Part shown: piece after piece, positions 7,418 through 15,526 of the stretch | Position numbering within the stretch: the first letter of the stretch is position 1 | How the letters are laid out: the number at the start of each line of letters is the position of its first letter | Source: Bacteriovoracaceae bacterium | Lineage (GTDB): Bacteria > Bdellovibrionota > Bacteriovoracia > Bacteriovoracales > Bacteriovoracaceae | Length of the DNA stretch: 46,426 bases | Assembly: GCA_016786485.1 (NCBI GenBank) | Contig: JAEUWD010000041.1 | Coordinates: 1-46,426, forward strand | Reading direction: 5' to 3' | Notes under the pieces: model-generated | Seen by the model: the letters and a program-made list of their open reading frames with translations, nothing else | Database searches by the model: none | What the model was told of the DNA's origin: nothing | Program-made: the position numbers and the translations under genes

Positions 7418-9134
7418 TAGTTTTATTGCTATTACGGTTTTCTGCGTCGGAAGTTTTTTTCTTTTTCAAAACTGCTTTTTTGGTGGGGCCAAGTTCCAAA
7501 ATACTTTAAACCTGGCACTGGAAAACGAAGTCACAAATCTTGATCCGGCGTTGGCTTTTAACGATGAAGTGTTGATGGCCATTGGTCAGAGTTACGAACC
7601 TCTTTTGCAATATCATTATTTGAAACGCCCTTATGAGATCATTCCGCTGTTGGCAGAAGAAATGCCACAAGTGATCAACGGCGGAAAAAGTTTATTAATT
7701 AAAATAAAAAAAGGTATTCCTTATCACACGCACCCATCGTTTGGTGGAAAAACACGTTATGTGTGTGCACAAGATTTTTTAAACCAGATTAAGCGATTGG
7801 CTTTTAAACCATTAAAAAGTAGTGGTGGTTGGGTTTTTGAAAATAAATTAATTGGTTTTGATGAATTTTCAAAAAGAGTAGGTGATTCTGAAGCAAAATT
7901 TTATGCTGATACTATAGCTGGTGTAAAAGTTATTGATGAGCATACTCTGCGCCTGGATTTGAAAAAACCAGATACTGTTTTTAATAACTTTCTGACTTTA
8001 ACTTTTGTGGTGCCTTTGCCTATCGAAGTTATTCAATATGAAAAAAATAATTTAAAAGATGTGATTGTTGGAACGGGACCTTTTGAGTTTGTGCAGAAAC
8101 AAGAAAATCGTTTTATCTTTAAAAAGTTTGAGCATTATCGCAAAGATTATTACCCAACGGTTGGTGATCGTTATGCCAATGTTGAAGATTTGATTTCTTC
8201 AGGCAAACAAGAAATTCCCTTTTTGGATAAAATTACATTTGAAGTGATCGATAATCCTGATTTAAGAATTGCAAAATACAAGAACAGGGAATTAGATCTT
8301 GTTACCGTTCCAAAGGAACATCTCGATAAATTTACGAATCAAGCAAAATCAGAATTGAAAGAGGTTGGAGGAGAACTTAAGCACTTCCCAAGTCTCTCGG
8401 TGGATTGGCTGAGTTTTAATATGCGTGATCCCATTTTAGGAAAAAACCTATGGCTACGAAAAGCCGTCGCCTATGCCATTAATTACGATCAGTATTTAAG
8501 TATTATCAGCAACGGGACAAATCGTCGCGCTAATTCCATTTATAATCCAGGTATCTTTGGTTATTCTCCAAGCCATAATTTTCCCTATCGTTACGATCTT
8601 AAGCTTGCCAAAGATTATTTGGTCAAAGCCGGTTATCCCAATGGAGAAGGCTTACCGCCGATAAAGTTTTCAACACGAAGCAATGCCGGCGTTCATCTTA
8701 ACACGGCCACTTTTTTTAAAGATCAATTAGCGGCTATTGGAATTAAGGTTGAAATTGAAATTTTATCTTTCACCGAATTTTTGAAAATGAGTCGTGATGG
8801 TCAATTGCAACTTTTCCTAGATCGATGGATTTATGATTATCCAGATGCAGAAAATTTAATTCAATTACTATTGGCCAAAAATCATCCTGGTATTAATAAG
8901 AACGGCTACTCAAATAAAGAAATCGATAAGCTTTACGAAGTTTTTGTGACGACAAGTAATGAAGATAAAAAAGTTGCGGCGATGAATAAGATCGAAGAGA
9001 TTGTCGTAGAAGAGTTGCCTTGGATCATGCTGAGTTACTACAGCAATTACACACTTCATCACTCACATGTAAAAAATTTTCGTAAGTCGAGTTTTATCCG
9101 AAATTTTTTGAAATACATAAGAATACAGAACTAA
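7404..9134 (+). CDS. Family 5 extracellular solute-binding protein (oligopeptide type), probable lipoprotein
   Basis: A 576-residue periplasmic binding protein of the DppA/OppA type, which delivers peptides or similar ligands to ABC permeases. The ATG at 7404 gives a signal sequence (MKKINSFIAITVFCVGSFF). It ends at FQNC, so Cys20 or so may be lipidated although this is not a canonical lipobox. Family hallmarks follow: LALENEVTNLDPALAF, VGTGPFEF and LRKAVAYAINYDQY. No permease or ATPase genes are adjacent, so its transporter partner must be elsewhere. The 3' end overlaps the convergent exported-protein gene by 4 bp. Confidence 0.9.
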   Translation: MKKINSFIAITVFCVGSFFLFQNCFFGGAKFQNTLNLALENEVTNLDPALAFNDEVLMAIGQSYEPLLQYHYLKRPYEIIPLLAEEMPQVINGGKSLLIKIKKGIPYHTHPSFGGKTRYVCAQDFLNQIKRLAFKPLKSSGGWVFENKLIGFDEFSKRVGDSEAKFYADTIAGVKVIDEHTLRLDLKKPDTVFNNFLTLTFVVPLPIEVIQYEKNNLKDVIVGTGPFEFVQKQENRFIFKKFEHYRKDYYPTVGDRYANVEDLISSGKQEIPFLDKITFEVIDNPDLRIAKYKNRELDLVTVPKEHLDKFTNQAKSELKEVGGELKHFPSLSVDWLSFNMRDPILGKNLWLRKAVAYAINYDQYLSIISNGTNRRANSIYNPGIFGYSPSHNFPYRYDLKLAKDYLVKAGYPNGEGLPPIKFSTRSNAGVHLNTATFFKDQLAAIGIKVEIEILSFTEFLKMSRDGQLQLFLDRWIYDYPDAENLIQLLLAKNHPGINKNGYSNKEIDKLYEVFVTTSNEDKKVAAMNKIEEIVVEELPWIMLSYYSNYTLHHSHVKNFRKSSFIRNFLKYIRIQN

Positions 9135-11032
9135 TATGAGAATGGAAATTCCAAACCAACCGAGCCGCCGCGCTCTTTGAGTTTGTATTTTTCGTCGTCA
9201 AAGTTAATATCCGTGAAACGAATGATTCCACCCAGTGTAAAATAAACGTTTTTCATGATTTTCTTCTTAAATTTTGCTTCAAAAGTGCGACCGTAACCTG
9301 TCATTTCACTCCATGGATTACTTGCACTGTTCACTTGGGTGGTTACTAGTACTGGTGATAAGCGAAACGCGCCAACCATCGTAAAGTGATCAAAGATAAA
9401 TTCAGTTTCAAACTTAATCGGCAACTCATAAGTTTCAAAGCTACTTAAGGCCGTACCACCCTTGATATCAAATTTACGATAATCCAAACCAAATCCAAGA
9501 TTTATAATATACTTAAAATTTGGTGAGTATTTAATCAGACGGTATTCACTCATCAGTTCATATTCAGTATTGATTCCGCTTTTTAAAACCCCAGTGTCTA
9601 AATAACGATTATTATATCTTTCAAAATTAAATGAGACGCCCCATGATTTATTTTTTGGCCACCATTTAATATAAACGTTTGGACTCACGTCTTCTTGTTC
9701 TTCACGGGTCATAAATGGCGCAAGGGCAGGGGCCATGACTTGTTGTGAACGTTGTTCGATATCCAGGGCAACGATGAGATTTGATTCTTTTTCGGCACGG
9801 CGTTTTGTCACTTCAATCGGCTTGAACTCAGGAACTTCAAAGGTTCCAATAGGAACAATTTCATTATTGGCATTGATTTCATAAACTTCGTAGCTATCAA
9901 CATTGAGGTTTTCTAGAATTGTTTCATGCAGAATCTTTCGAGTGTCACTACCAAGTTGGTGATAATTTCCATAACCCATGAATTTTTTTGATTGAAAGTA
10001 CTTAATTTGAATATTCGGTTTAGTCGAATAGTTGTCAGCACTTAAATCAAATTTTTTCTCATGAAAGAGATAGTTAAGTGCACTATCACTGAGGTAATAA
10101 TTCACTTTATCCACTTCATAGGCGACAGTTGGTGGGGCCAATTTAATAAGGTGTGGGAAAATGGTTGAGCCATCTTCCGGGAAAAAAAATTGGCTTGATC
10201 CGTTCCAGTATTTTAAGCCTAATTCTTGAGGCCATTTTTTAGGATGCATAATTTTTTGTTCAGCAGTCACTGAGCATGTATAAAGCGAGTCTTTATCACC
10301 AGAAAAGCCACAAGATGAATTTGAACTTTCGACGAGAACTTTGAGTTCATCTTTACCAATTAAACGTTTTAAAACCTGTTTCTTTTCTCCATTGAGAATA
10401 AGATATGTTCCATTTTTTTGTTCTTGAATTTTTTCATCATTAACTAAGGCTGTATTCAAATAAAGAATTTGACCAGCGTCTCCAAAATAAATGAGTTCTG
10501 GTAGTGTAGATTTAATGAGTTCATTTTTCAGTTGTTCGCTCTGAATATTACGGAAAGAAAATTGTAAACCTTGGTCGTAGAAATGATAATTTTTTTCATT
10601 CTTAATATCTTTAAGTATCTCGCTCCATTTGGTTGACGGGTAGTAATCTTTGAGTAAGGGTCCTTTATAAACGATGTCACATTTAAGATGGTGGCAAAGC
10701 TCAAGCGCCAGCGCGTCCGATAATTCATTGGAAAGTGTGATTGATTCAAATAACAACGAAACTTGTTTGTTGTGACCAAAGAAATAACGTGTTTTGTAGA
10801 CTTCTGATAAATCAAATTTTTTATCAGAGGGAACAGACAATTCTGCACCTGCAATATTCTTAATGAGTACTTCGAGGACTTGGTTTGAGAGACCTGTTGA
10901 GGCTTGATTTAAATAATAAATTTTTCCTAAAAGAATATTTTGAGCATTTTTTAAATGGGTTACTTCTTTGTATTCCAAAGCATAGGCATTAAAGGTAAAT
11001 AAGAGAGCGAGTAGATAGCGGCTCATTTTCAT
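9131..11032 (-). CDS. Large exported protein, probable outer-membrane barrel C-terminus
   Basis: A 633-residue protein of unknown function. The ATG at 11032 is chosen because it gives a signal peptide (MKMSRYLLALLFTFNAYA, cut before LEYKEV) and has AGGA about 8 nt upstream. The middle is mixed alpha/beta without a recognised domain. From about residue 450 the sequence alternates polar and aromatic residues like beta-strands (WGVSFNFERYNNRYL, FKYIINLGFGLDYRKF) and ends in an aromatic residue (LEFPFSY), as outer-membrane barrels do. It is therefore probably surface- or outer-membrane-located. Confidence 0.75.
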   Translation of the reverse strand: MKMSRYLLALLFTFNAYALEYKEVTHLKNAQNILLGKIYYLNQASTGLSNQVLEVLIKNIAGAELSVPSDKKFDLSEVYKTRYFFGHNKQVSLLFESITLSNELSDALALELCHHLKCDIVYKGPLLKDYYPSTKWSEILKDIKNEKNYHFYDQGLQFSFRNIQSEQLKNELIKSTLPELIYFGDAGQILYLNTALVNDEKIQEQKNGTYLILNGEKKQVLKRLIGKDELKVLVESSNSSCGFSGDKDSLYTCSVTAEQKIMHPKKWPQELGLKYWNGSSQFFFPEDGSTIFPHLIKLAPPTVAYEVDKVNYYLSDSALNYLFHEKKFDLSADNYSTKPNIQIKYFQSKKFMGYGNYHQLGSDTRKILHETILENLNVDSYEVYEINANNEIVPIGTFEVPEFKPIEVTKRRAEKESNLIVALDIEQRSQQVMAPALAPFMTREEQEDVSPNVYIKWWPKNKSWGVSFNFERYNNRYLDTGVLKSGINTEYELMSEYRLIKYSPNFKYIINLGFGLDYRKFDIKGGTALSSFETYELPIKFETEFIFDHFTMVGAFRLSPVLVTTQVNSASNPWSEMTGYGRTFEAKFKKKIMKNVYFTLGGIIRFTDINFDDEKYKLKERGGSVGLEFPFSY

Positions 11033-11124
11033 TCTGTTTTTCCTGTGGTAAATAAATTTCGGTTGTCTTTGGATTTTAATATAGTTGACTAACTTAGGGG
11101 CAGAATTTTTTGCCATCGGACCAT

Positions 11125-11607
11125 ATGTTTAATATTCGTCTTATTCAGAAAACTGATAATAAAATGACAGCACATCTGATTCGTACTGTGATGACTGAAT
11201 ACGGTGCTTGTGGTGCCGGTTTCTCGATTCAAGATCCTGAAGTGGATGCTATGTTTGAAAATTACCATCGTGCTGGTCATTTTTATTTTGTAATCGAACA
11301 AGATAAAAAAATCGTTGGGGGGGCGGGTATCGGTCCGCTCGTCGGTTCAACTGATACTAAAATTTGTGAATTGAAAAAAATGTATTTCTTCCCTGAACTA
11401 AGAGGCAAAGGCTTAGGTTCCAAGCTTCTCGCGCTGCTACTTCAAAAAGCCAAAGAATCCGGATATGATAAATGCTACTTAGAAACTCTAAATTCTATGA
11501 ATGAAGCGCAGGTACTGTATCAAAAATTTGATTTTAAAAAACTTTCGAAGCCGATGGGAAATACCGGTCATTTTGGTTGTGATGCTTGGTATCTTCGAGC
11601 TCTCTAG
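11125..11607 (+). CDS. GNAT-family N-acetyltransferase
   Basis: A 160-residue GNAT enzyme, a normal length for a complete single domain. Key parts are the beta4 strand KICELKKMYFFPELR, the acetyl-CoA loop RGKGLGSKLL and the late motif YLETLNSMNEAQVLYQKFDF. The substrate is unknown; the pattern is typical of stand-alone YjgM/PA4534-like members. I took the ATG at 11125. A TTG 15 bp earlier is possible. Neither has a strong ribosome site. Its last 107 bp are also read in another frame by the start of the downstream lipoprotein gene. Confidence 0.88.
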   Translation: MFNIRLIQKTDNKMTAHLIRTVMTEYGACGAGFSIQDPEVDAMFENYHRAGHFYFVIEQDKKIVGGAGIGPLVGSTDTKICELKKMYFFPELRGKGLGSKLLALLLQKAKESGYDKCYLETLNSMNEAQVLYQKFDFKKLSKPMGNTGHFGCDAWYLRAL

Positions 11608-12148
11608 TTGTTCAATGTTTCAAGCGCCGCGGGGCCAGAGTTATACTTCGATTTCACAAATCTTATTAAATGAAAAGCCACAAGAAATACTTTTTTCTGA
11701 TGAGCGATATGGCTGGATTGATCAATATAATCCTCAATGGCTATATGAAAATAGGAAAATAGCTTTCGAGCTTTTCACATTTCATACCCAAGAAAAGACT
11801 ATTACCATCGATGTTAAATCTTATTTTGAAAGATCCGGACTGGGACAGGTCGTTTTAATTCCGACGGTTGGTTTATTCACCAGTAATGGTCAAAAACTAC
11901 CTTTAAAAAATATCTATTTCTATCTCGAGGAAGCTAGCGACTTAGAAAAGAAACATCTGCATGCTAAATGGCAGATCAAATTAGAAGCGGGTGGGAGTTT
12001 CTATTTATTGTTAGGAGCAGATGATAGGCAGGACCTTGAAATGCAATCAGGCATGACCAGTATACTCTCACCGGTTTATTATAATTTTTCCGAAAAAATC
12101 ATAGGATCGAATTCAGGAAATTATAGATTAGTTTTAGACGTGCAATAG
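11501..12148 (+). CDS. Probable lipoprotein of unknown function; start uncertain
   Basis: The translated product is 215 residues. From the ATG at 11501 it has a basic n-region, a hydrophobic stretch (IPVILVVMLGIF) and a good lipobox LSSC (Cys37), which favours export and lipidation. This start would overlap the GNAT gene out of frame by 107 bp. The next ATG (11582) leaves only ~10 residues before the Cys, too short for a signal peptide. The mature part looks beta-rich (VVLIPTVGLFTSNGQ, SFYLLLGADD). No family was recognised. A strong hairpin follows the stop. Confidence 0.65.
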   Translation: MKRRYCIKNLILKNFRSRWEIPVILVVMLGIFELSSCSMFQAPRGQSYTSISQILLNEKPQEILFSDERYGWIDQYNPQWLYENRKIAFELFTFHTQEKTITIDVKSYFERSGLGQVVLIPTVGLFTSNGQKLPLKNIYFYLEEASDLEKKHLHAKWQIKLEAGGSFYLLLGADDRQDLEMQSGMTSILSPVYYNFSEKIIGSNSGNYRLVLDVQ

Positions 12149-12163
12149 AAAAAAGATAAAAAA

Positions 12164-12193
12164 GGAACCCTCTATTCAGAGGTGTTCCTTTTT
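12164..12193. terminator. Bidirectional intrinsic terminator between lipoprotein and flagellin genes
   Basis: GGAACCCTCT (12164-12173) pairs with AGAGG-T-GTTCC (12178-12188) across a 4-base loop with one bulged T. T-runs follow on both strands (TTTTTATC on plus, TTTTTTATC on minus). It serves the convergent genes ending at 12148 and 12208. Confidence 0.85.
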
Positions 12194-12207
12194 ATCTTAT
12201 TTAGGAA

Positions 12208-13041
12208 TTAACCAATAAGTCTTAAAGCGTTTTGGCCTTTAACGTTAGCTTGAGCTAACACTGCAGTACCAGCTTGATTTAAAATGTTGTTCTTCGCATT
12301 TGTTGCTGTTTCAGCTGCGTAGTCAACGTCTCTGATTCGTGAATTTGCAGATTGTAAATTTTCATTAGAAATCTGTAAATTTTGTGAAGTCGAGATTAAA
12401 CGGTTTTGAATAGCACCTAAGTTAGCTCTGTAACCTGATACTTGTTCAATCGCTGCATCTACTACATCCAATGACTCTTGAGCACCTGATTTCTCAGAGA
12501 TATCAAGATCATCAATACCAAGTGAACCTAGACCTGAGCTAGTTTTGCCAGCATCAAATGAAATTCTGTCTTGGAATTCATTGTTATGAACACCGATTTG
12601 GAAATCATAAACTTCTCCAGAACCATCTAGAAGTTTAGAGCCGTTAAACTCAGTCACTTCTGAAATTCTTTGAAGTTCTAGCTTCAATTGTTGATATTCC
12701 ATGTTTGTAAATCCGCGCTCAACATCACCAACAGTGTCTGAAGCAGCCTGGATACCTAATTCGCGTAAGCGAGTTAAGATGTTAGCTGTTTCATTCAAGC
12801 CACCTTCGGCAACCTGAATCATTGAAATACCGTCGTTAGCGTTGCGGTCCGCTTGCATTGTTGATCTGATTTGTGATCTCAGTTTTTCTGAAATCGCCAA
12901 ACCAGCCGCGTCGTCTGCTGCTTTAGTAATACGTGAACCAGATGACAGCTTCGCCAAAGAACTTTCGCCATCTCTATTGTTGATAGAGAGCGATCTTTGT
13001 GCAGCGATGGAAGCTGTGTTGGTGTTAATACGAAAACCCAT
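12208..13041 (-). CDS. fliC: Flagellin
   Basis: A 277-residue flagellar filament subunit. The N-terminal D0/D1 part (GFRINTNTASIAAQRSL, LSSGSRITKAADDAAGLAIS) and the C-terminal D1/D0 part (ANSRIRDVDYAAETA) are both typical. The central variable D2/D3 domains are nearly absent, giving a short flagellin like those of Bdellovibrio-type bacteria. The ribosome site GGGAGG (complement of 13046-13052) is strong. A single copy lies here, with no other flagellar genes in the window. A long leader upstream suggests post-transcriptional control. Confidence 0.97.
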   Translation of the reverse strand: MGFRINTNTASIAAQRSLSINNRDGESSLAKLSSGSRITKAADDAAGLAISEKLRSQIRSTMQADRNANDGISMIQVAEGGLNETANILTRLRELGIQAASDTVGDVERGFTNMEYQQLKLELQRISEVTEFNGSKLLDGSGEVYDFQIGVHNNEFQDRISFDAGKTSSGLGSLGIDDLDISEKSGAQESLDVVDAAIEQVSGYRANLGAIQNRLISTSQNLQISNENLQSANSRIRDVDYAAETATNAKNNILNQAGTAVLAQANVKGQNALRLIG

Positions 13042-13102
13042 TGATACCTCCCGTGGCTTTTTTAGACTTCCGTGTTTCGAACTTTATCCAAGTTAAAGCT
13101 CG

Positions 13103-13120
13103 TCAAGCATCCTTACTTGA
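13103..13120 (-). promoter_or_regulatory. Hairpin with GGA in its loop in the flagellin leader (CsrA-like site)
   Basis: In flagellin mRNA sense, TCAAG pairs with CTTGA around the loop TAAGGATG, placing GGA in the loop as in CsrA recognition elements. The flagellin Shine-Dalgarno (GGGAGG) also contains GGA, giving the two-site layout known for CsrA control of flagellin in Bacillus. CsrA binding is inferred, not shown. Confidence 0.35.
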
Positions 13121-13168
13121 TGGATTCGTTATGTTGCGACCGACATGGTTGCAACAGCTCACCTTTCG

Positions 13169-13199
13169 GAGGAAAATTTTTCCACTTGAGGAAAATTTT
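13169..13199. repeat. Two direct 12-bp repeats GAGGAAAATTTT in flagellin upstream region
   Basis: GAGGAAAATTTT occurs at 13169-13180 and again at 13188-13199, 19 bp apart. The first copy extends into a near-palindrome (GGAAAATTTTTCC). This may be a protein-binding site or a leader structure. Confidence 0.5.
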
Positions 13200-13394
13200 G
13201 CCTTCGCTCGAAAAAAAATGACGCGCATCGAAAAATCTGTTCAAAGCTCATATATTTCTTATAGAGTGAGGAAGTATAAAAATTACAATCTGTAGTCGTA
13301 CAACTAAGTCGGTTTTAAGTGAGGTTTTTTGATAAAAATCTATGAATGACGCAGAGAATAGGTTATCTTCCTTGTCTGGTAAATAAGGAAAATT

Positions 13395-14594
13395 ATGGTG
13401 AAGTGCTGGAACGTTTGTTGTTTGTTACTGGTCGTGTTTTTGGCCTCTTGTGGTGAGGTTCAAAAGACTAACGACAATATCGATAAAACCAATAAAAACA
13501 TCAATGACACGAATGAGCTGATTGTCGAAACCAATGCTTTCCTTGGTGAAATTTTAGATAAATGTCTAGTGGTAGTTTTCCATCCAGAAGTTCTCGACCC
13601 TGCTGTTGATAAAAATGTAGAAAAGAAAATTCAGTTCACGGTTGGCACCAATGAATACTCTCATGTTTTTAATACTAATTCGCTTCAGACCTTTGATGAT
13701 ATCGTGAATGAAAAACAATATTACGTTGTTCCTTCGAATGTGAATCTGCCGGCCCGATTTATCGAGATGACATCAATGTCTTCTTCGATTTGTCAGAAAT
13801 TATTTTTGAAAATGGATAAAACGATTGATGATATAAAACAAGATCTCTTGAATATGTTGGTTGAGCAATCAGATGTTATTGTTGATTACAGTAAAGAAGC
13901 GATTCTCAAAGCCGATGAGCAAAAAAATGCGGCGTTATGCTTTAATTATCGCAAGCATGTTGGTGTGCTCACTGGTGAATTGGAAGTTGCTGGTAAGTTA
14001 AAATTCAAAAAACGTCGCCAATTAAAAGAAGAAATTCGTGAATATCAGTCACTTATTTCCGTCAAATGCCCTGAGTTACGAAATGAAAATGAAATTCAAG
14101 TTCAGGCCAAAGAAACAAAGGCCAGACTGGATGGAGAACTCCAAAAGTTTAAGCGAACTTGGCTTGAATATTATGAAAAATGGTTAGTGGATGAGAGTCT
14201 GGAGTTTACGGAAGAAGTGAAGGCATCGATTTATCTCCCTGAACTTAAATTGCCGGAAGTGATCGGTTTGCATAAATCAGAAGTTAAGTCTTATGCTAAC
14301 CAGATGAAAGTATTAAAATATTTTAAAAATAAATTAGTGAATACAGAGCCGGAGGAATTTCGTGCTTTTCTCGTCAAACGTGGAAAGTCATTAGTGATTG
14401 ATCCTTCAAAGCCTTTTAGTTTTGAAGAGCTTTCATCAGAGGAGTTGTTAATTCTTCAGCAGTTATTTAATCGCTTGCTTGCTCAAAGTAATTCAGAAGT
14501 AGAATCGACACGTTTACGTGATTTTATTTCAGAAGCGGTTTTCCGTTCTTATGAGAGACAACTTATTTTCCGTAAAATTAAACCAAAAAACTAA
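13395..14594 (+). CDS. Lipoprotein with N-terminal TN heptad repeats
   Basis: A 399-residue lipoprotein: signal peptide and lipobox LASC with Cys19. Directly after the Cys, residues 24-51 form four consecutive heptads of the type KTNDNID / KTNKNIN / DTNELIV / ETNAFLG. This is a clear coiled-coil pattern that could form a stalk or oligomerise, as in Lpp-like proteins. The remaining ~340 residues are helical and charged without a recognised domain. The start is supported by AAGGA 5 nt upstream. It is probably anchored in the outer membrane and facing the periplasm. Confidence 0.8.
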   Translation: MVKCWNVCCLLLVVFLASCGEVQKTNDNIDKTNKNINDTNELIVETNAFLGEILDKCLVVVFHPEVLDPAVDKNVEKKIQFTVGTNEYSHVFNTNSLQTFDDIVNEKQYYVVPSNVNLPARFIEMTSMSSSICQKLFLKMDKTIDDIKQDLLNMLVEQSDVIVDYSKEAILKADEQKNAALCFNYRKHVGVLTGELEVAGKLKFKKRRQLKEEIREYQSLISVKCPELRNENEIQVQAKETKARLDGELQKFKRTWLEYYEKWLVDESLEFTEEVKASIYLPELKLPEVIGLHKSEVKSYANQMKVLKYFKNKLVNTEPEEFRAFLVKRGKSLVIDPSKPFSFEELSSEELLILQQLFNRLLAQSNSEVESTRLRDFISEAVFRSYERQLIFRKIKPKN

Positions 14595-15364
14595 GCTTCT
14601 TTTTTTATATTATCTGGTAAGCGAGTCTTTGGTAATAAGACTTCCAGCGGTTTTACAATAGCACCTTCACCAACGATAACGTCACCAAATAAGCTCGCAT
14701 TAAGACCAATGGTTGCTTTGTTTTTAATAATGAGACGATCGATAACAAGAAATCCCTTCATCCCATAATGAGCAAGTAAAGTGGCTGAACCACCAATCGT
14801 TACATAATCACCAATTTCAATTAAACATGGGTCAGAGATGTTTGAGGTGTTGATAATTGTACCTTTACCAATTTTCATTCCCATCATTTGATAAAACAAT
14901 TTATTGAGTGGAGTCGGGGTAATGAAATCTAGAAAGGTATAGCGAACGAGATAAGTTAGAGCATTGTGATAGTACCAAGGAATAACACTGAGTGAGTACC
15001 AAGTTGCACGATGGGGACGTACTTTCAGTGGGAGAAGTTTGTTTGTCAGTGGGACAATAAAAATCAGCACCAAGCCGTAGAGGAAAAAGCTGGCGGCCAG
15101 CGAAGGACCAATCAGCATGGCCTGAACAAGAATATGTTTATTTTGAACGTATTCATAAGCTGACATAACAAGCGCGACACCAGGACTCAGCGAAACACCC
15201 ATGCAAAAAACATAAAGGATCGCAATCGGTGCTAGCATCACTGTAAAGCCCAAGGTACGAAAGCGTCGAAAGAAGCTCTCCATTAAACCTAGGAATCCAC
15301 CACGATTGGATTGGGTGGCGTTGATGTCTAAAACTTTGTTTTCCTGACCATTTTCCGGTGTCAT
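14591..15364 (-). CDS. Membrane-associated hexapeptide-repeat acyltransferase-like protein
   Basis: A 257-residue protein. The ATG at 15364 is chosen because GGGAG lies 5 nt upstream; the TTG at 15379 is less likely. Hydrophobic segments at about 30-60 and 75-105 (VMLAPIAILYVFCMGVSL, LAASFFLYGLVLIFIVPL) are followed by a left-handed beta-helix of hexapeptide repeats at about 160-245 (IGKGTIINTSNISDP, IEIGDYVTIGGSATL, IKNKATIGLNASLFG). It resembles the membrane-plus-hexapeptide C-terminal modules found on some peptide synthetases, here stand-alone. The substrate is unknown. Confidence 0.78.
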   Translation of the reverse strand: MTPENGQENKVLDINATQSNRGGFLGLMESFFRRFRTLGFTVMLAPIAILYVFCMGVSLSPGVALVMSAYEYVQNKHILVQAMLIGPSLAASFFLYGLVLIFIVPLTNKLLPLKVRPHRATWYSLSVIPWYYHNALTYLVRYTFLDFITPTPLNKLFYQMMGMKIGKGTIINTSNISDPCLIEIGDYVTIGGSATLLAHYGMKGFLVIDRLIIKNKATIGLNASLFGDVIVGEGAIVKPLEVLLPKTRLPDNIKKEA

Positions 15365-15526
15365 AGGTACTCCCTTCAAAATGAAACTGCTCTTTTATTT
15401 TAAGCTGATTGGCATCAATTTCTCTAACGATTCTTTTGCTTATGGCCAAGTATTTGAAATTACATTGATTAAAACTATCAACTTATTCGTGTAAGTTCCG
15501 AAAAAGAGGTGGGAGTGTACAAAAGT

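Larger units (their letters stand above)
13042..13394. other. 353-bp intergenic region: flagellin leader and divergent lipoprotein promoter region
   Basis: No protein gene is convincing here. On the minus strand it should hold the flagellin promoter and leader. I could not find a convincing FliA (TAAA/GCCGATAA) or sigma-54 promoter. A possible sigma-70-like TATAAG lies near 13256-13261. It contains the hairpin at 13103-13120 and the direct repeats at 13169-13199. At the right end AAGGA precedes the plus-strand lipoprotein ATG by 5 nt. Confidence 0.6.

Noticed and set aside
10528-10854. Shorter reading frame on the same strand inside the large exported protein gene
   Set aside because: It lies fully inside a longer frame with a signal peptide, has no ribosome site and no recognisable features.
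11500-11620. Possible frameshift fusing the GNAT gene and the lipoprotein
   Set aside because: The GNAT domain is complete in its own frame and the downstream protein has its own lipobox, so two genes are more likely.
13150-13163. Sigma-54-like element upstream of flagellin (GG...TTGCA on the minus strand)
   Set aside because: The GG and GC doublets are 9 bp apart, not the required 10, and the rest of the -24 box does not match.
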